Source: Prevotella sp. UBA2754 (GTDB lineage: Bacteria > Bacteroidota > Bacteroidia > Bacteroidales > Bacteroidaceae). Taken from it: 37,963 bases of DNA. The position numbers and the translations under genes are program-made. The notes below the pieces were generated by a model. That model saw nothing but the letters and a program-made list of their open reading frames with translations, ran no database searches and was not told the origin of the DNA. The DNA is taken from positions 1 through 37,963 of the forward strand of contig DEJG01000025.1 of assembly GCA_002353295.1 (NCBI GenBank). Direction: 5' to 3'. This document shows positions 1 to 7,235 of this stretch, piece after piece (the stretch's first letter is position 1; the number at the start of each line of letters is the position of its first letter).

Positions 1-115
1 ATATCTTCAGGGCTTCTTCGTTTGTATAAAACCGATAGATATTGATTTTCTGATTTTCTCCACGGATTGATTTATGTTAATTAATTGATAATCAATGTTA
101 TATTTTGTGGTATTA

Positions 116-147
116 TTTGGTGGGTTCAATAAAAAGCAGTACTTTTG
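116..147 (+). promoter_or_regulatory. Bacteroidota-type promoter for the transglycosylase gene
   Basis: A TTTG at 116-119 and TACTTTTG at 140-147 are separated by 20 bases, matching the Bacteroidota -33/-7 pattern. Transcription should begin a few bases after 147, upstream of both candidate start codons (176 and 215). Bases 1-115 hold no gene I can support; the window may begin just past a neighbouring gene. Confidence 0.6.
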
Positions 148-214
148 TGCGCGATAACAATAGTGTGGCGATTGAATGTCTCGTGGTGAGACGGTCATAC
201 TTAAATTAGTTTTT

Positions 215-646
215 ATGGTAAAGGTTGTTAGAAAAGTAGTATTTACAGCTGCCATCTTGATGGCATGTTCCGCAGAAGTTTTTGCAGGGACAAACGGAAA
301 AGGAAGCTCTTTTGACTGGACACCTGTTATCAATGCGATTATTCAGGTTGAAAGTGGAGGAAATCCCAAAGCTGTTAGTGGACCCTCGTGTGGTGCGATG
401 CAGATTACGCCAATATGCGTAAAACAATGTAACATCATACTTGAAAAAAGAAAGAGCAAGAAGCGCTACACCTTAAGCGACCGGTTTGACGTTCAGAAGT
501 CGAAGGAGATGTTTCTCCTGTTGCAATCATTTTACAATCGTTCTAATGACGTCGAACACGCAATCCGTTCTTGGAACGGTGGTCAGAATTATTCCAGACG
601 CGCTACTCAGCGCTATTATGAGAAGGTGATGCGACACTTAAAGTAA
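215..646 (+). CDS. Small secreted lytic transglycosylase-like protein (SLT fold)
   Basis: This 143-residue protein probably cleaves peptidoglycan glycan strands in the periplasm. After a signal peptide of about 24 residues (basic start, hydrophobic run, cut near VFA|GT) comes IIQVESGGNP, where E46 is in the place of the catalytic Glu of SLT-family transglycosylases. GAMQITP follows, like the G-x-M-Q motif of that family, and then AIRSWNGG, similar to the A-x-x-YNGG motif. I chose ATG 215 over ATG 176 because the signal peptide then starts directly with MVKVVRK; the 176 start would add 13 residues. The single compact domain resembles the short VirB1-like or lysozyme-like enzymes, but no conjugation or phage genes are nearby. 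A bidirectional terminator follows. The family is fairly sure; the physiological role is unknown. Confidence 0.75.
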   Translation: MVKVVRKVVFTAAILMACSAEVFAGTNGKGSSFDWTPVINAIIQVESGGNPKAVSGPSCGAMQITPICVKQCNIILEKRKSKKRYTLSDRFDVQKSKEMFLLLQSFYNRSNDVEHAIRSWNGGQNYSRRATQRYYEKVMRHLK

Positions 647-662
647 AAGAAATTTCTAAAAC

Positions 663-709
663 AAAAAGAAACGTAATCCACATTTGGGTTGCGTTTCTTT
701 TTCTTTTTG
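663..709. terminator. Bidirectional terminator between transglycosylase gene and tRNA-Met
   Basis: Bases 663-680 pair with 685-702 (18 pairs, two of them G-T) around a CATT loop. Its outer arms are A-rich and T-rich, so it gives a U-run on both strands. It lies between the end of the plus-strand transglycosylase gene and the 3' end of the minus-strand tRNA, and suits both. Confidence 0.8.
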
Positions 710-782
710 TTGCGGAGGCAGGATTCGAACGTGCGACCTCCAGGTTATGAGCCTGGCGAGCTACCAACTGCTCCACTCCGCG
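710..782 (-). tRNA. Initiator tRNA-fMet (CAT)
   Basis: The 73-base cloverleaf has anticodon CAT. The first base C1 faces A72 without pairing, and the D stem has A11:U24. Both are hallmarks of bacterial initiator tRNAs, so this is tRNA-fMet, not elongator Met. The discriminator is A73 and CCA is not encoded. Two oddities: the anticodon stem has A29:U41 followed by two G:C pairs instead of three G:C pairs, and the T stem has a C52/C62 mismatch. Confidence 0.92.
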
Positions 783-803
783 ATCATTTCTTGTAAGCGG
801 GTG

Positions 804-835
804 CAAAGGTACGACTATTTTTCGAAATAACCAAA
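804..835 (-). promoter_or_regulatory. Promoter of initiator tRNA
   Basis: On the minus strand TTTG (835-832) is followed after 20 bases by TACCTTTG (811-804). The next bases read CACCCGC, the GC-rich start shared by the other tRNA promoters in the window. Confidence 0.75.
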
Positions 836-892
836 TATTTCTACCTTTTTTTGAACTTTTCGTCATTTTTGTAGTATTTTTCTCAAAATTAT

Positions 893-923
893 TTGGCTAT
901 ATGGAAAGTATTTCCTAATTTTG
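893..923 (+). promoter_or_regulatory. Promoter of the TetR-fabG pair
   Basis: TTG at 893-895 and TAATTTTG at 916-923 are 20 bases apart. The promoter diverges from the tRNA-fMet promoter. It rules out a translation start at 928, since transcription begins about there. Confidence 0.65.
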
Positions 924-972
924 CACATTGTATAAACATTGTGCAATACATAAAATTTGGGAGGATATAGAG

Positions 973-1569
973 ATGTCAATATCAAAGACAAGACAGACGT
1001 TGGTAGATGTGGCTCGTCAGTTGTTCGCCATGAATGGAATGGAGAATACAACAATGAACGATATTGCTTTGGCTTCAAAAAAGGGTCGGCGCACACTTTA
1101 TACTTATTTTAAGTCCAAAGAAGATATCTATTATGCTGTCATTGAAAGTGAGTTGGAACGTTTGTCTGATAAACTGGACGAGGTTGCAGCACGAAAAATT
1201 CGTCCTCAAGAAAAAGTAATAGAGCTCATTTATACACATCTGAATATGATTCGAGAAACTGTAGTGCGTAATGGTAATCTTCGCGCAGAGTTTTTCCGTA
1301 ATATATGGATGGTGGAGAAAGTTCGCAAGAATTTTGATGATGCAGAAATTGAACTCTTCTGTAAAGTTTTTCGTGACGGTAAGGAAGATGGAGAGTTCGA
1401 TATAGAAAATGTCGAATTAGTTGCTCATATTACGCACTATTGTATTAAAGGGTTGGAAGTGCCTTATATCTATGGTAGGATTGCTCGTGGATTGTCCGAG
1501 GAAGCAACAAAGCCACAGGTCGCAAAATTTATTTATGGCGCGTTAGGACACATTTCAAATAAAGGATAA
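973..1569 (+). CDS. TetR/AcrR-family transcriptional regulator
   Basis: This 198-residue one-component regulator has the TetR N-terminal helix-turn-helix at about residues 8-52. It includes the typical TMNDIALAS helix and the recognition segment RRTLYTYFKSKEDIYYAVI. The C-terminal ligand-binding domain is all-helical and gives no ligand clue. ATG 973 is the likely start: it follows GAGGATATAGAG, and the open frame upstream would start at a TTG on top of the transcription start. The gene lies 28 bases before fabG and is probably cotranscribed. TetR regulators beside fatty-acid genes often sense acyl-CoA or control lipid synthesis, so a role in controlling fabG is a reasonable guess but only an inference. 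Confidence 0.85.
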   Translation: MSISKTRQTLVDVARQLFAMNGMENTTMNDIALASKKGRRTLYTYFKSKEDIYYAVIESELERLSDKLDEVAARKIRPQEKVIELIYTHLNMIRETVVRNGNLRAEFFRNIWMVEKVRKNFDDAEIELFCKVFRDGKEDGEFDIENVELVAHITHYCIKGLEVPYIYGRIARGLSEEATKPQVAKFIYGALGHISNKG

Positions 1570-1597
1570 GATATATACATTAAATATAATATAAATT

Positions 1598-2335
1598 ATG
1601 GGATTATTACAAGGTAAGACAGCACTGATTACTGGTGCTGCACGTGGTATCGGTAAAGCGATCGCGTTGAAATTTGCAGAAGAAGGTGCAAACGTTGCAT
1701 TCACTGATTTGGAAGTGAACGAAGAGACAGAGAAAGAAATTGCTGCTAAAGGTGTAAAGGCAAAAAGCTATGCCTCAAATGCAGCTGATTTTGCCCAAAC
1801 AGAGGAGGTTGTGAAGGCAGTGAAGGAAGAGTTTGGTTCTATTGACATTTTGGTGAACAATGCAGGTATCACGAAAGATGGATTAATGCTTCGTATGACA
1901 GAACAGCAGTGGGATGCTGTGATTGCAGTAAATTTGAAGTCTGCTTTCAATTTCATCCATGCATGTGTTCCTGTTATGATGCGCCAGCGTGGCGGATCCA
2001 TCATCAATATGGCATCCGTTGTAGGTGTGCATGGTAATGCCGGACAGGCAAACTATGCTGCATCAAAGGCAGGATTGATTGCTCTTGCCAAGAGTATTGG
2101 GCAGGAGATGGGTCCAAAAGGTATTCGAGCTAATGCTATTGCCCCCGGTTTCATAGACACAGCAATGACACAGGCACTCCCCGATGATATTCGTAAGGAG
2201 TGGATCAATAAGATTCCTCTTCGTCGAGGTGGCCTAGTTGAGGATATTGCCAATGTTGCTACCTTCCTGGCATCAGACATGTCGAGCTATGTGAGTGGAC
2301 AAGTTATTCAGGTTGATGGTGGTATGAACATGTAA
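1598..2335 (+). CDS. fabG: 3-oxoacyl-[acyl-carrier-protein] reductase
   Basis: This cytosolic short-chain dehydrogenase is predicted to reduce 3-oxoacyl-ACP to 3-hydroxyacyl-ACP with NADPH in type II fatty-acid synthesis. The 245 residues fit the FabG length. The cofactor loop TGAARGIG is at 12-19, NNAG at 87-90, and the catalytic tetrad is N112, S140, Y153 and K157 (YAASK). The C-terminus ends in the usual G-Q-V-I-Q-V-D-G-G-M. It follows a TetR regulator and is 13 bases before a small membrane-protein gene, with no terminator between. Other short-chain dehydrogenases share the fold, but the length, the motif spellings and the tail favour FabG. Confidence 0.92.
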   Translation: MGLLQGKTALITGAARGIGKAIALKFAEEGANVAFTDLEVNEETEKEIAAKGVKAKSYASNAADFAQTEEVVKAVKEEFGSIDILVNNAGITKDGLMLRMTEQQWDAVIAVNLKSAFNFIHACVPVMMRQRGGSIINMASVVGVHGNAGQANYAASKAGLIALAKSIGQEMGPKGIRANAIAPGFIDTAMTQALPDDIRKEWINKIPLRRGGLVEDIANVATFLASDMSSYVSGQVIQVDGGMNM

Positions 2336-2348
2336 TATAACCGTTCAC

Positions 2349-2690
2349 ATGAAGATGCAGAAGAGAACATGGGCTGCAAGGCTGTTATTATTGGTTTTCT
2401 TACCAATACTCATGTTCTCTTCTTTGCATATTCATGAATCAGTCGCCTATGAGGGCGAATGCTATGAATGTGCTAACCATCTGTATCATAGCGGACATAT
2501 CTCCCTTCAGACAGCCAGTTTCCATGACTGTGTGCTCTGTCAGTTTGTTACCCTGTCTTTTGTGGTAGCTGTACTTGTGACATTGCCGACTGTACTGCAA
2601 GCCCGTTCATTTATTATTAATAATCCGACGACAAATTATCTGTTTTCAATTTGTCGTCATCATATTCCAAGAGCGCCCCCTGTTATCTGA
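2349..2690 (+). CDS. Cys/His-rich small membrane protein, possibly metal-related
   Basis: I do not recognise a named family with confidence. The 113-residue protein has two hydrophobic segments (about 9-26 and 66-85). Between and around them are many possible metal ligands: H27, H29, C38, C41, H44, H47, H50, H59, C61 and C64, and near the end C102, H104 and H105. The pairs CxxC-xx-HxxHxxH and HDCxxC suggest binding of a transition metal such as zinc or copper. The gene sits between fabG and a TonB-dependent receptor and 47 bases before the receptor's start, so it may work with the receptor. A perfect inverted repeat (2627-2658) lies in its 3' end. The function is inferred only from ligand density and position. 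Confidence 0.6.
   Translation: MKMQKRTWAARLLLLVFLPILMFSSLHIHESVAYEGECYECANHLYHSGHISLQTASFHDCVLCQFVTLSFVVAVLVTLPTVLQARSFIINNPTTNYLFSICRHHIPRAPPVI
2627..2658. repeat. Inverted repeat at the end of the Cys/His-rich gene
   Basis: GACGACAAATT at 2627-2637 is repeated in inverse at 2648-2658, with 10 bases between. The arms match over 11 of 11 bases, with centres 21 bases apart. It lies in coding sequence, 80 bases upstream of the TonB receptor start. It could be an RNA hairpin or an operator; no T-run follows. Confidence 0.6.
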
Positions 2691-2737
2691 TTGTTGCTAG
2701 AATTAACAAAGTAGTAATCAATTCAGATAACACAAAA

Positions 2738-4990
2738 ATGAAATCATTATATATTATTTTGCTTTCATGGGTATGCGTATATGCACCTGTGAAGGCTGAT
2801 CCATTGGCTCAAAAAGCATCGTTGCAAGGAAAAGTGACTGATGCTGTAGATGGTAGCCCTGTTGTGGGTGCCAGTATCTATTTCCCTTTGCTTAAACAAG
2901 GGACAGTGACAAATGCGGAAGGTGTTTATTTTTTAGATCAACTACCGTCTGTAAGTGCCACGATACAAGTGAGTTATGTGGGGCATCAGACCATTGTAGA
3001 AACGATAGATCTTCGAGTGATTCGGGAACGCGACTTCGTGTTGCATGAGAATAATGCCATGCTGAAAGAAGTGGTAGTAACTGGTTTGACGGGTAATGCG
3101 CGTGCCGATTATTCGCCAGCCCCCGTATCAGTAGTGGCCCCTCGCGTTCTGCAGGGAATTACTTCAACCAATATCATTGATGCTATAGCCCGTCAGCCCG
3201 GTGTTGACCAGATTACAACGGGTGCGGGTATCTCAAAACCCGTGATTCGTGGGTTAGGCTATAATCGTATAGTAACAGTTAACGACGGCATCCGACAGGA
3301 AGGGCAGCAATGGGGCGATGAACATGGAATTGAGGTGGATCCGCAGACGGTTCATTCTGTTGAGATTCTGAAGGGACCCGCTTCATTGATGTATGGTTCT
3401 GATGCGGTGGCAGGAGTATTGGTTCTCCATGAACAACCTGTGATGCCTCAAGGTCAGATGGCAGCCACGCTTGGAGGAGAATACCAGACCAATAATCATT
3501 TATGGGATTATACAGTTAATTTTGCCGGTAACAAAGGTGGAATAGTGTGGAACGCCCGATGGAGTCAGAAAAGTGTAGATGAATATAAGAATAAACGCGA
3601 CGGAAAAGTATGGGGCTCACAGTTCAGTGAACGTGCGTTTACGGGTATGCTGGGGCTGAATCGCAGTTGGGGGTATTCCCATCTGAAATTCTCTACTTAT
3701 TATATAAAGCCCGGTTTGGTGGAAGGCGAACGTGACGAGAATACTAATGAGCTGTTACCTTCTGAGGCCTATCAGAAAATATACCACCATAAGGCAGTGC
3801 TGGACAACTCTTTTATTATCGGTGACGGTTCGATAAAAGCAGTAATAGGCTACCAACAGAATCGTCGTAAGGAATTCGAAGGTGAAGAAGAGCCAGGGCT
3901 TGACTTCCGTCTCCATACCGTTAACTATGATGTCCACTATACGTCTACCCGAGACCAATGGCAATGGGCTGCCGGTATTTCTGGAATGTGGCAACATTCC
4001 GAGAATATGGGAACAGAATTCCTGATACCCTCTTACCGGCTCTTTGATATCGGTGCATTTGCATCCGTCACTCGCAATTTTGAACAGCTGACATTAAGCG
4101 GAGGTGTGCGTTTTGACCATCGCCACTTGCACAGCTATGGGCTGGTGGACGAAGACGAGGAGCGTTTTGAGGATTTCAGTCGTAATTTCAAAGGACTTAC
4201 AGGAAGCATTGGTGCTATCTGGCGCATAAATTCTCAATGGAATGCCCGTCTGAACATCTCTCATGGATTCCGTGCTCCTAACTTGAGTGAGCTCGGTTCA
4301 AATGGAGAACACGAAGGTACGTTCCGCTACGAAATTGGCAATCATGAGCTGTCGTCAGAAAACAGTTGGCAATTCGACCTCGGTGTTGACTATTCGTCAA
4401 GCATTCTTTCTGCTCAGGTATCGTTCTTTGCCAATCACGTCAACAACTACATCTTCTTGCAGCGACTTGATGCGACGAACAATGAATACCAATATATGTC
4501 AGGTGATGCCCGTCTGTGGGGTGGGGAAGCATCTGTTGACTTTCATCCGATAGAGCCGTTGCATTTCGAGAACAGTTTCTCGTATGTTAATGCCGTTCAA
4601 CTGCATCAGCCGTCTGATAGTCATTATCTGCCATTTACACCAGCACCTCGTTGGATAAGTGACCTGCGTTATGACATCATACGCGACGGGCGGCTGTTCA
4701 ATAACACTTACTTGAGCATCGGTCTGGAGTGCTATCTGCGCCAAAGTCATGTGCGTACCGCCAATGATACAGAGACAGCGACACCTTCCTATACACTGGT
4801 CCATCTTTCAGCTGGTACCGATATCAAGTGGCATGGTCGTCGTGTGGCTTCCATCTTCCTGAATGCCAACAACCTATTCGACCGTGCATACCAATCGCAT
4901 CTGAGCCGACTGAAATACGCAGACGGTCAGGGAATCTGTAATATGGGAAGAAATATAGGTTTCAAGGTGTTAGTACCTATTACCCTATAA
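2738..4990 (+). CDS. TonB-dependent outer-membrane receptor, possibly for a metal
   Basis: This 750-residue protein should import a substrate across the outer membrane with TonB energy. A signal peptide (about 1-20, ending PVKA) is followed by a carboxypeptidase-regulatory-like domain (about 27-105), a TonB-box-like LKEVVVTG (109-116), a plug domain (about 124-230) with VEILKGPASLMYGSDAVAG, and a beta-barrel to the C-terminus. ATG 2738 is preferred over the upstream open frame because it starts the signal peptide. There is no SusD partner, which argues against a glycan-uptake pair. QWGDEHG in the plug (191-197), the Cys/His-rich neighbour and the general layout recall metal receptors such as ZnuD, so zinc or another metal is the best guess. 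It ends 3 bases from a convergent gene. Confidence 0.85.
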   Translation: MKSLYIILLSWVCVYAPVKADPLAQKASLQGKVTDAVDGSPVVGASIYFPLLKQGTVTNAEGVYFLDQLPSVSATIQVSYVGHQTIVETIDLRVIRERDFVLHENNAMLKEVVVTGLTGNARADYSPAPVSVVAPRVLQGITSTNIIDAIARQPGVDQITTGAGISKPVIRGLGYNRIVTVNDGIRQEGQQWGDEHGIEVDPQTVHSVEILKGPASLMYGSDAVAGVLVLHEQPVMPQGQMAATLGGEYQTNNHLWDYTVNFAGNKGGIVWNARWSQKSVDEYKNKRDGKVWGSQFSERAFTGMLGLNRSWGYSHLKFSTYYIKPGLVEGERDENTNELLPSEAYQKIYHHKAVLDNSFIIGDGSIKAVIGYQQNRRKEFEGEEEPGLDFRLHTVNYDVHYTSTRDQWQWAAGISGMWQHSENMGTEFLIPSYRLFDIGAFASVTRNFEQLTLSGGVRFDHRHLHSYGLVDEDEERFEDFSRNFKGLTGSIGAIWRINSQWNARLNISHGFRAPNLSELGSNGEHEGTFRYEIGNHELSSENSWQFDLGVDYSSSILSAQVSFFANHVNNYIFLQRLDATNNEYQYMSGDARLWGGEASVDFHPIEPLHFENSFSYVNAVQLHQPSDSHYLPFTPAPRWISDLRYDIIRDGRLFNNTYLSIGLECYLRQSHVRTANDTETATPSYTLVHLSAGTDIKWHGRRVASIFLNANNLFDRAYQSHLSRLKYADGQGICNMGRNIGFKVLVPITL

Positions 4991-4993
4991 CAC

Positions 4994-5419
4994 CTACCGT
5001 TTTTTGAATTCAAGCGTCTTAGGGAGTTTCTGCCATTTCCCATTCTTGGGAATTTTGACAGTGCTCCCTTTTTCCTGTTTGAAGATATAGATAGAATCAT
5101 TTTTCTTGGTAAGCGACGCTTCTAAGTCTTCACTGCCAAAGTCATTAATCATAGTCATTTTGGCTTTTTGGTCGTCTATGACCTCAGCTTCCACCATGAC
5201 CCAGCAGAAAGAATGCCGTTGCTTGCCTAAATAGCCAGGCAGTTCGCCATAAATCTCCTGACTGGGAATCTTGATATTCTTGTCATAGAAGTTGATACGC
5301 AGATAAACCTCGTATTCATTGTTCACGAGGTAGGCTTTGAAGGGCTTGATGTCCCTTTGTGCATAGGCAGTGGAACATAGTAATCCCATCCCAAATATAA
5401 GAAAAACTTTTTTCATCAT
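4994..5419 (-). CDS. Secreted hypothetical protein, 141 aa
   Basis: No family is recognised. A signal peptide covers about residues 1-20 (MMKKVFLIF start, cut near AYA|QR). The mature part is about 120 residues, rich in Lys, Tyr and charged residues, with alternating patterns that suggest beta-strands (YEVYLRINFY, DSIYIFKQE) and no Cys pairs or catalytic signature. It is convergent with the TonB receptor, only 3 bases away, and diverges from the glycogen operon. A TATCTTTG element lies 4 bases upstream of the first ATG, so the mRNA may be nearly leaderless. The protein is probably periplasmic or surface-exposed; I would not assign a function. Confidence 0.7.
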   Translation of the reverse strand: MMKKVFLIFGMGLLCSTAYAQRDIKPFKAYLVNNEYEVYLRINFYDKNIKIPSQEIYGELPGYLGKQRHSFCWVMVEAEVIDDQKAKMTMINDFGSEDLEASLTKKNDSIYIFKQEKGSTVKIPKNGKWQKLPKTLEFKKR

Positions 5420-5423
5420 GCGG

Positions 5424-5431
5424 CAAAGATA
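5424..5431 (-). promoter_or_regulatory. -7 element very close to the start of the 141-aa gene
   Basis: TATCTTTG on the minus strand is followed by CCGC and then ATGATG. Only four bases separate the element from the first ATG. No good TTG is seen at the usual distance upstream. Confidence 0.5.
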
Positions 5432-5507
5432 CTAAATCTAAATCAATTATTTAAAGACATGTAGAAAAATATAAATATTTTCCTTCTAAATTTAGAAAAA
5501 TTTTAAG

Positions 5508-5515
5508 TAACTTTG
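5508..5515 (+). promoter_or_regulatory. -7 element of the glycogen synthase operon
   Basis: TAACTTTG lies 21 bases before the start codon at 5537. It is followed by CACCCGT, close to the GC-rich motif of the tRNA promoters. The -33 region is A/T-rich without a clear TTG. Confidence 0.6.
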
Positions 5516-5536
5516 CACCCGTTATACTAGTATAAG

Positions 5537-7210
5537 ATGGGAAAAGAAATGTTAAAGCCTGATTTTATCTTTGAATCGAGCTGGGAGGTCTGTAATAAGG
5601 TAGGCGGTATTTATACCGTTCTCTCTACGCGTGCAAAGACTTTACAGGATGAGATGAAGGACAGTATCGTGTTTATCGGTCCAGATTTTTGGCAGGAAAA
5701 GGAAAGCCCGTATTTTAAGGAAGACAAAGCTCTTTTTGCTGAGTGGCAATGGGAAGCTAAAGAAAGTGGTCTGACCGTGAGAGTAGGGCGCTGGACAATT
5801 CCTGGTGAACCAATCGCAATTCTAGTGGATTTCCGCCCATACTTCGAGAAGAAGGATGAGATTTACACATGGTTGTGGGAGCACTACCAGGTGGATTCAC
5901 TTCATGCTTATGGCGATTATGACGAAGCATCAATGTTTTCGTATGCAGCTGCTTTGGTGGTAGAGAGTTTCTACAACCATTATCTACTTAAAACAAACAA
6001 ACGAGTGATTTACCATGCTAACGAATGGATGTGTGGACTAGGTGCATTATATATAAATAATGTATTGCCTCAGATTGGTACTGTTTTTACGACTCATGCT
6101 ACGAGTATAGGTCGTTCGATTGCTGGTAATCAAAAACCCCTTTACGACTATCTTTTCGCCTATCATGGTGATCAGATGGCTGATGAATTGAACATGCAGA
6201 GCAAGCATTCCATTGAGAAACAAACAGCTATGCATGTGGATTGTTTTACTACGGTCAGTGATATCACTGCCAATGAGTGTAAGGAACTGCTTGACAAACC
6301 CGTTGATGTGGTTTTGCCTAATGGATTTGACAATAGTTTCGTGCCCAAGGCAGCCAGTTTTACAAAGAAACGTAAAGCAGCTCGTAAACGTTTGTTGGAA
6401 GTTGCTAATGCTTTGTTAGGCGAAAACCTTGATGATGATACGCTGATAGTATCAACCTCTGGACGTTACGAGTTCCGCAACAAAGGCATTGACGTATTCG
6501 TGGAAGCCATGAATCGTCTGTTGCGCGACAAGGAACTGAAGAAAAAGGTGTTGGCCTTTATTGAAGTTCCAGGTTGGGTGGGGGAGCCTCGTAAAGATTT
6601 GCAGGAGCGTCTAGCCAGCGGCAAGTCATTTGATTCGCCATTGGAAGTGCCACAGGTTACTCACTGGTTGCATAATATGAGTCATGATAATGTGTTGGGT
6701 ATGATGAAGTACTACGACATGCATAACCGAAAAGAGGACCATGTTAAAGTGATTTTCCTGCCTTGTTACCTCGATAGCAAGGATGGTATTATGAATATGA
6801 CCTATTATGATGTGGTATTAGGAAATGACCTTTGTATTTATCCTTCCTATTACGAACCCTGGGGTTACACTCCTTTGGAGGCTGTTGCCTTCAAGGTGCC
6901 CTGTATCACAACTGATCTCGCAGGTTTTGGCCTTTGGGCTAATAAGGAAATTGGTCATTATGGCGAGATAGAAGACGGTGTGAAAGTGATTCATCGCACC
7001 GACTACAACTATTCCGAGGTAGCTGATGCCATCAAGGATACTGTAGCCAAATTCTCTGGCATGTCCCAAAAGCAGGTGGACGAATGTCGTAAACATGCTG
7101 ATGCACTCTCAAAGAAAGCCCTTTGGAGCGAGTTCATCAAGTATTATTATGAAGCTTACGACATCGCTCTGAAGAAGGCAGATGCCCGTATGAAAGAAGT
7201 AAATAAATAA
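5537..7210 (+). CDS. Glycogen synthase, GT3 (eukaryotic-like) type
   Basis: This 557-residue glycosyltransferase should elongate alpha-1,4-glucan chains of glycogen in the cytosol. It resembles the GT3 family of animal and fungal glycogen synthases, not the bacterial GT5 GlgA. The N-terminus has FESSWEVCNKVGGIYTVLST, where the KVGG loop (21-24) binds the nucleotide sugar. The C-terminal half has YPSYYEPWGYTPLEA with the E-x7-E pair E440/E448, followed by TTDLAGFGLW. GT3 enzymes use UDP-glucose and eukaryotic ones respond to glucose-6-phosphate; whether that holds here is inference. The protein is shorter than eukaryotic synthases (about 700), lacking their regulatory phosphorylated ends. It is followed after 25 bases by glgP, giving a synthesis-degradation operon. 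Confidence 0.9.
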   Translation: MGKEMLKPDFIFESSWEVCNKVGGIYTVLSTRAKTLQDEMKDSIVFIGPDFWQEKESPYFKEDKALFAEWQWEAKESGLTVRVGRWTIPGEPIAILVDFRPYFEKKDEIYTWLWEHYQVDSLHAYGDYDEASMFSYAAALVVESFYNHYLLKTNKRVIYHANEWMCGLGALYINNVLPQIGTVFTTHATSIGRSIAGNQKPLYDYLFAYHGDQMADELNMQSKHSIEKQTAMHVDCFTTVSDITANECKELLDKPVDVVLPNGFDNSFVPKAASFTKKRKAARKRLLEVANALLGENLDDDTLIVSTSGRYEFRNKGIDVFVEAMNRLLRDKELKKKVLAFIEVPGWVGEPRKDLQERLASGKSFDSPLEVPQVTHWLHNMSHDNVLGMMKYYDMHNRKEDHVKVIFLPCYLDSKDGIMNMTYYDVVLGNDLCIYPSYYEPWGYTPLEAVAFKVPCITTDLAGFGLWANKEIGHYGEIEDGVKVIHRTDYNYSEVADAIKDTVAKFSGMSQKQVDECRKHADALSKKALWSEFIKYYYEAYDIALKKADARMKEVNK

Positions 7211-7235
7211 TAGTAATCAATAATTTGACAAAATT

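Noticed and set aside
7..333. Minus-strand 108-codon open frame at the left edge
   Set aside because: It runs antisense through the promoter and signal peptide of the transglycosylase gene and shows no domain.
215..646. Transglycosylase as a phage endolysin or conjugation protein
   Set aside because: It has a signal peptide and its own promoter, and no phage or conjugation genes are near.
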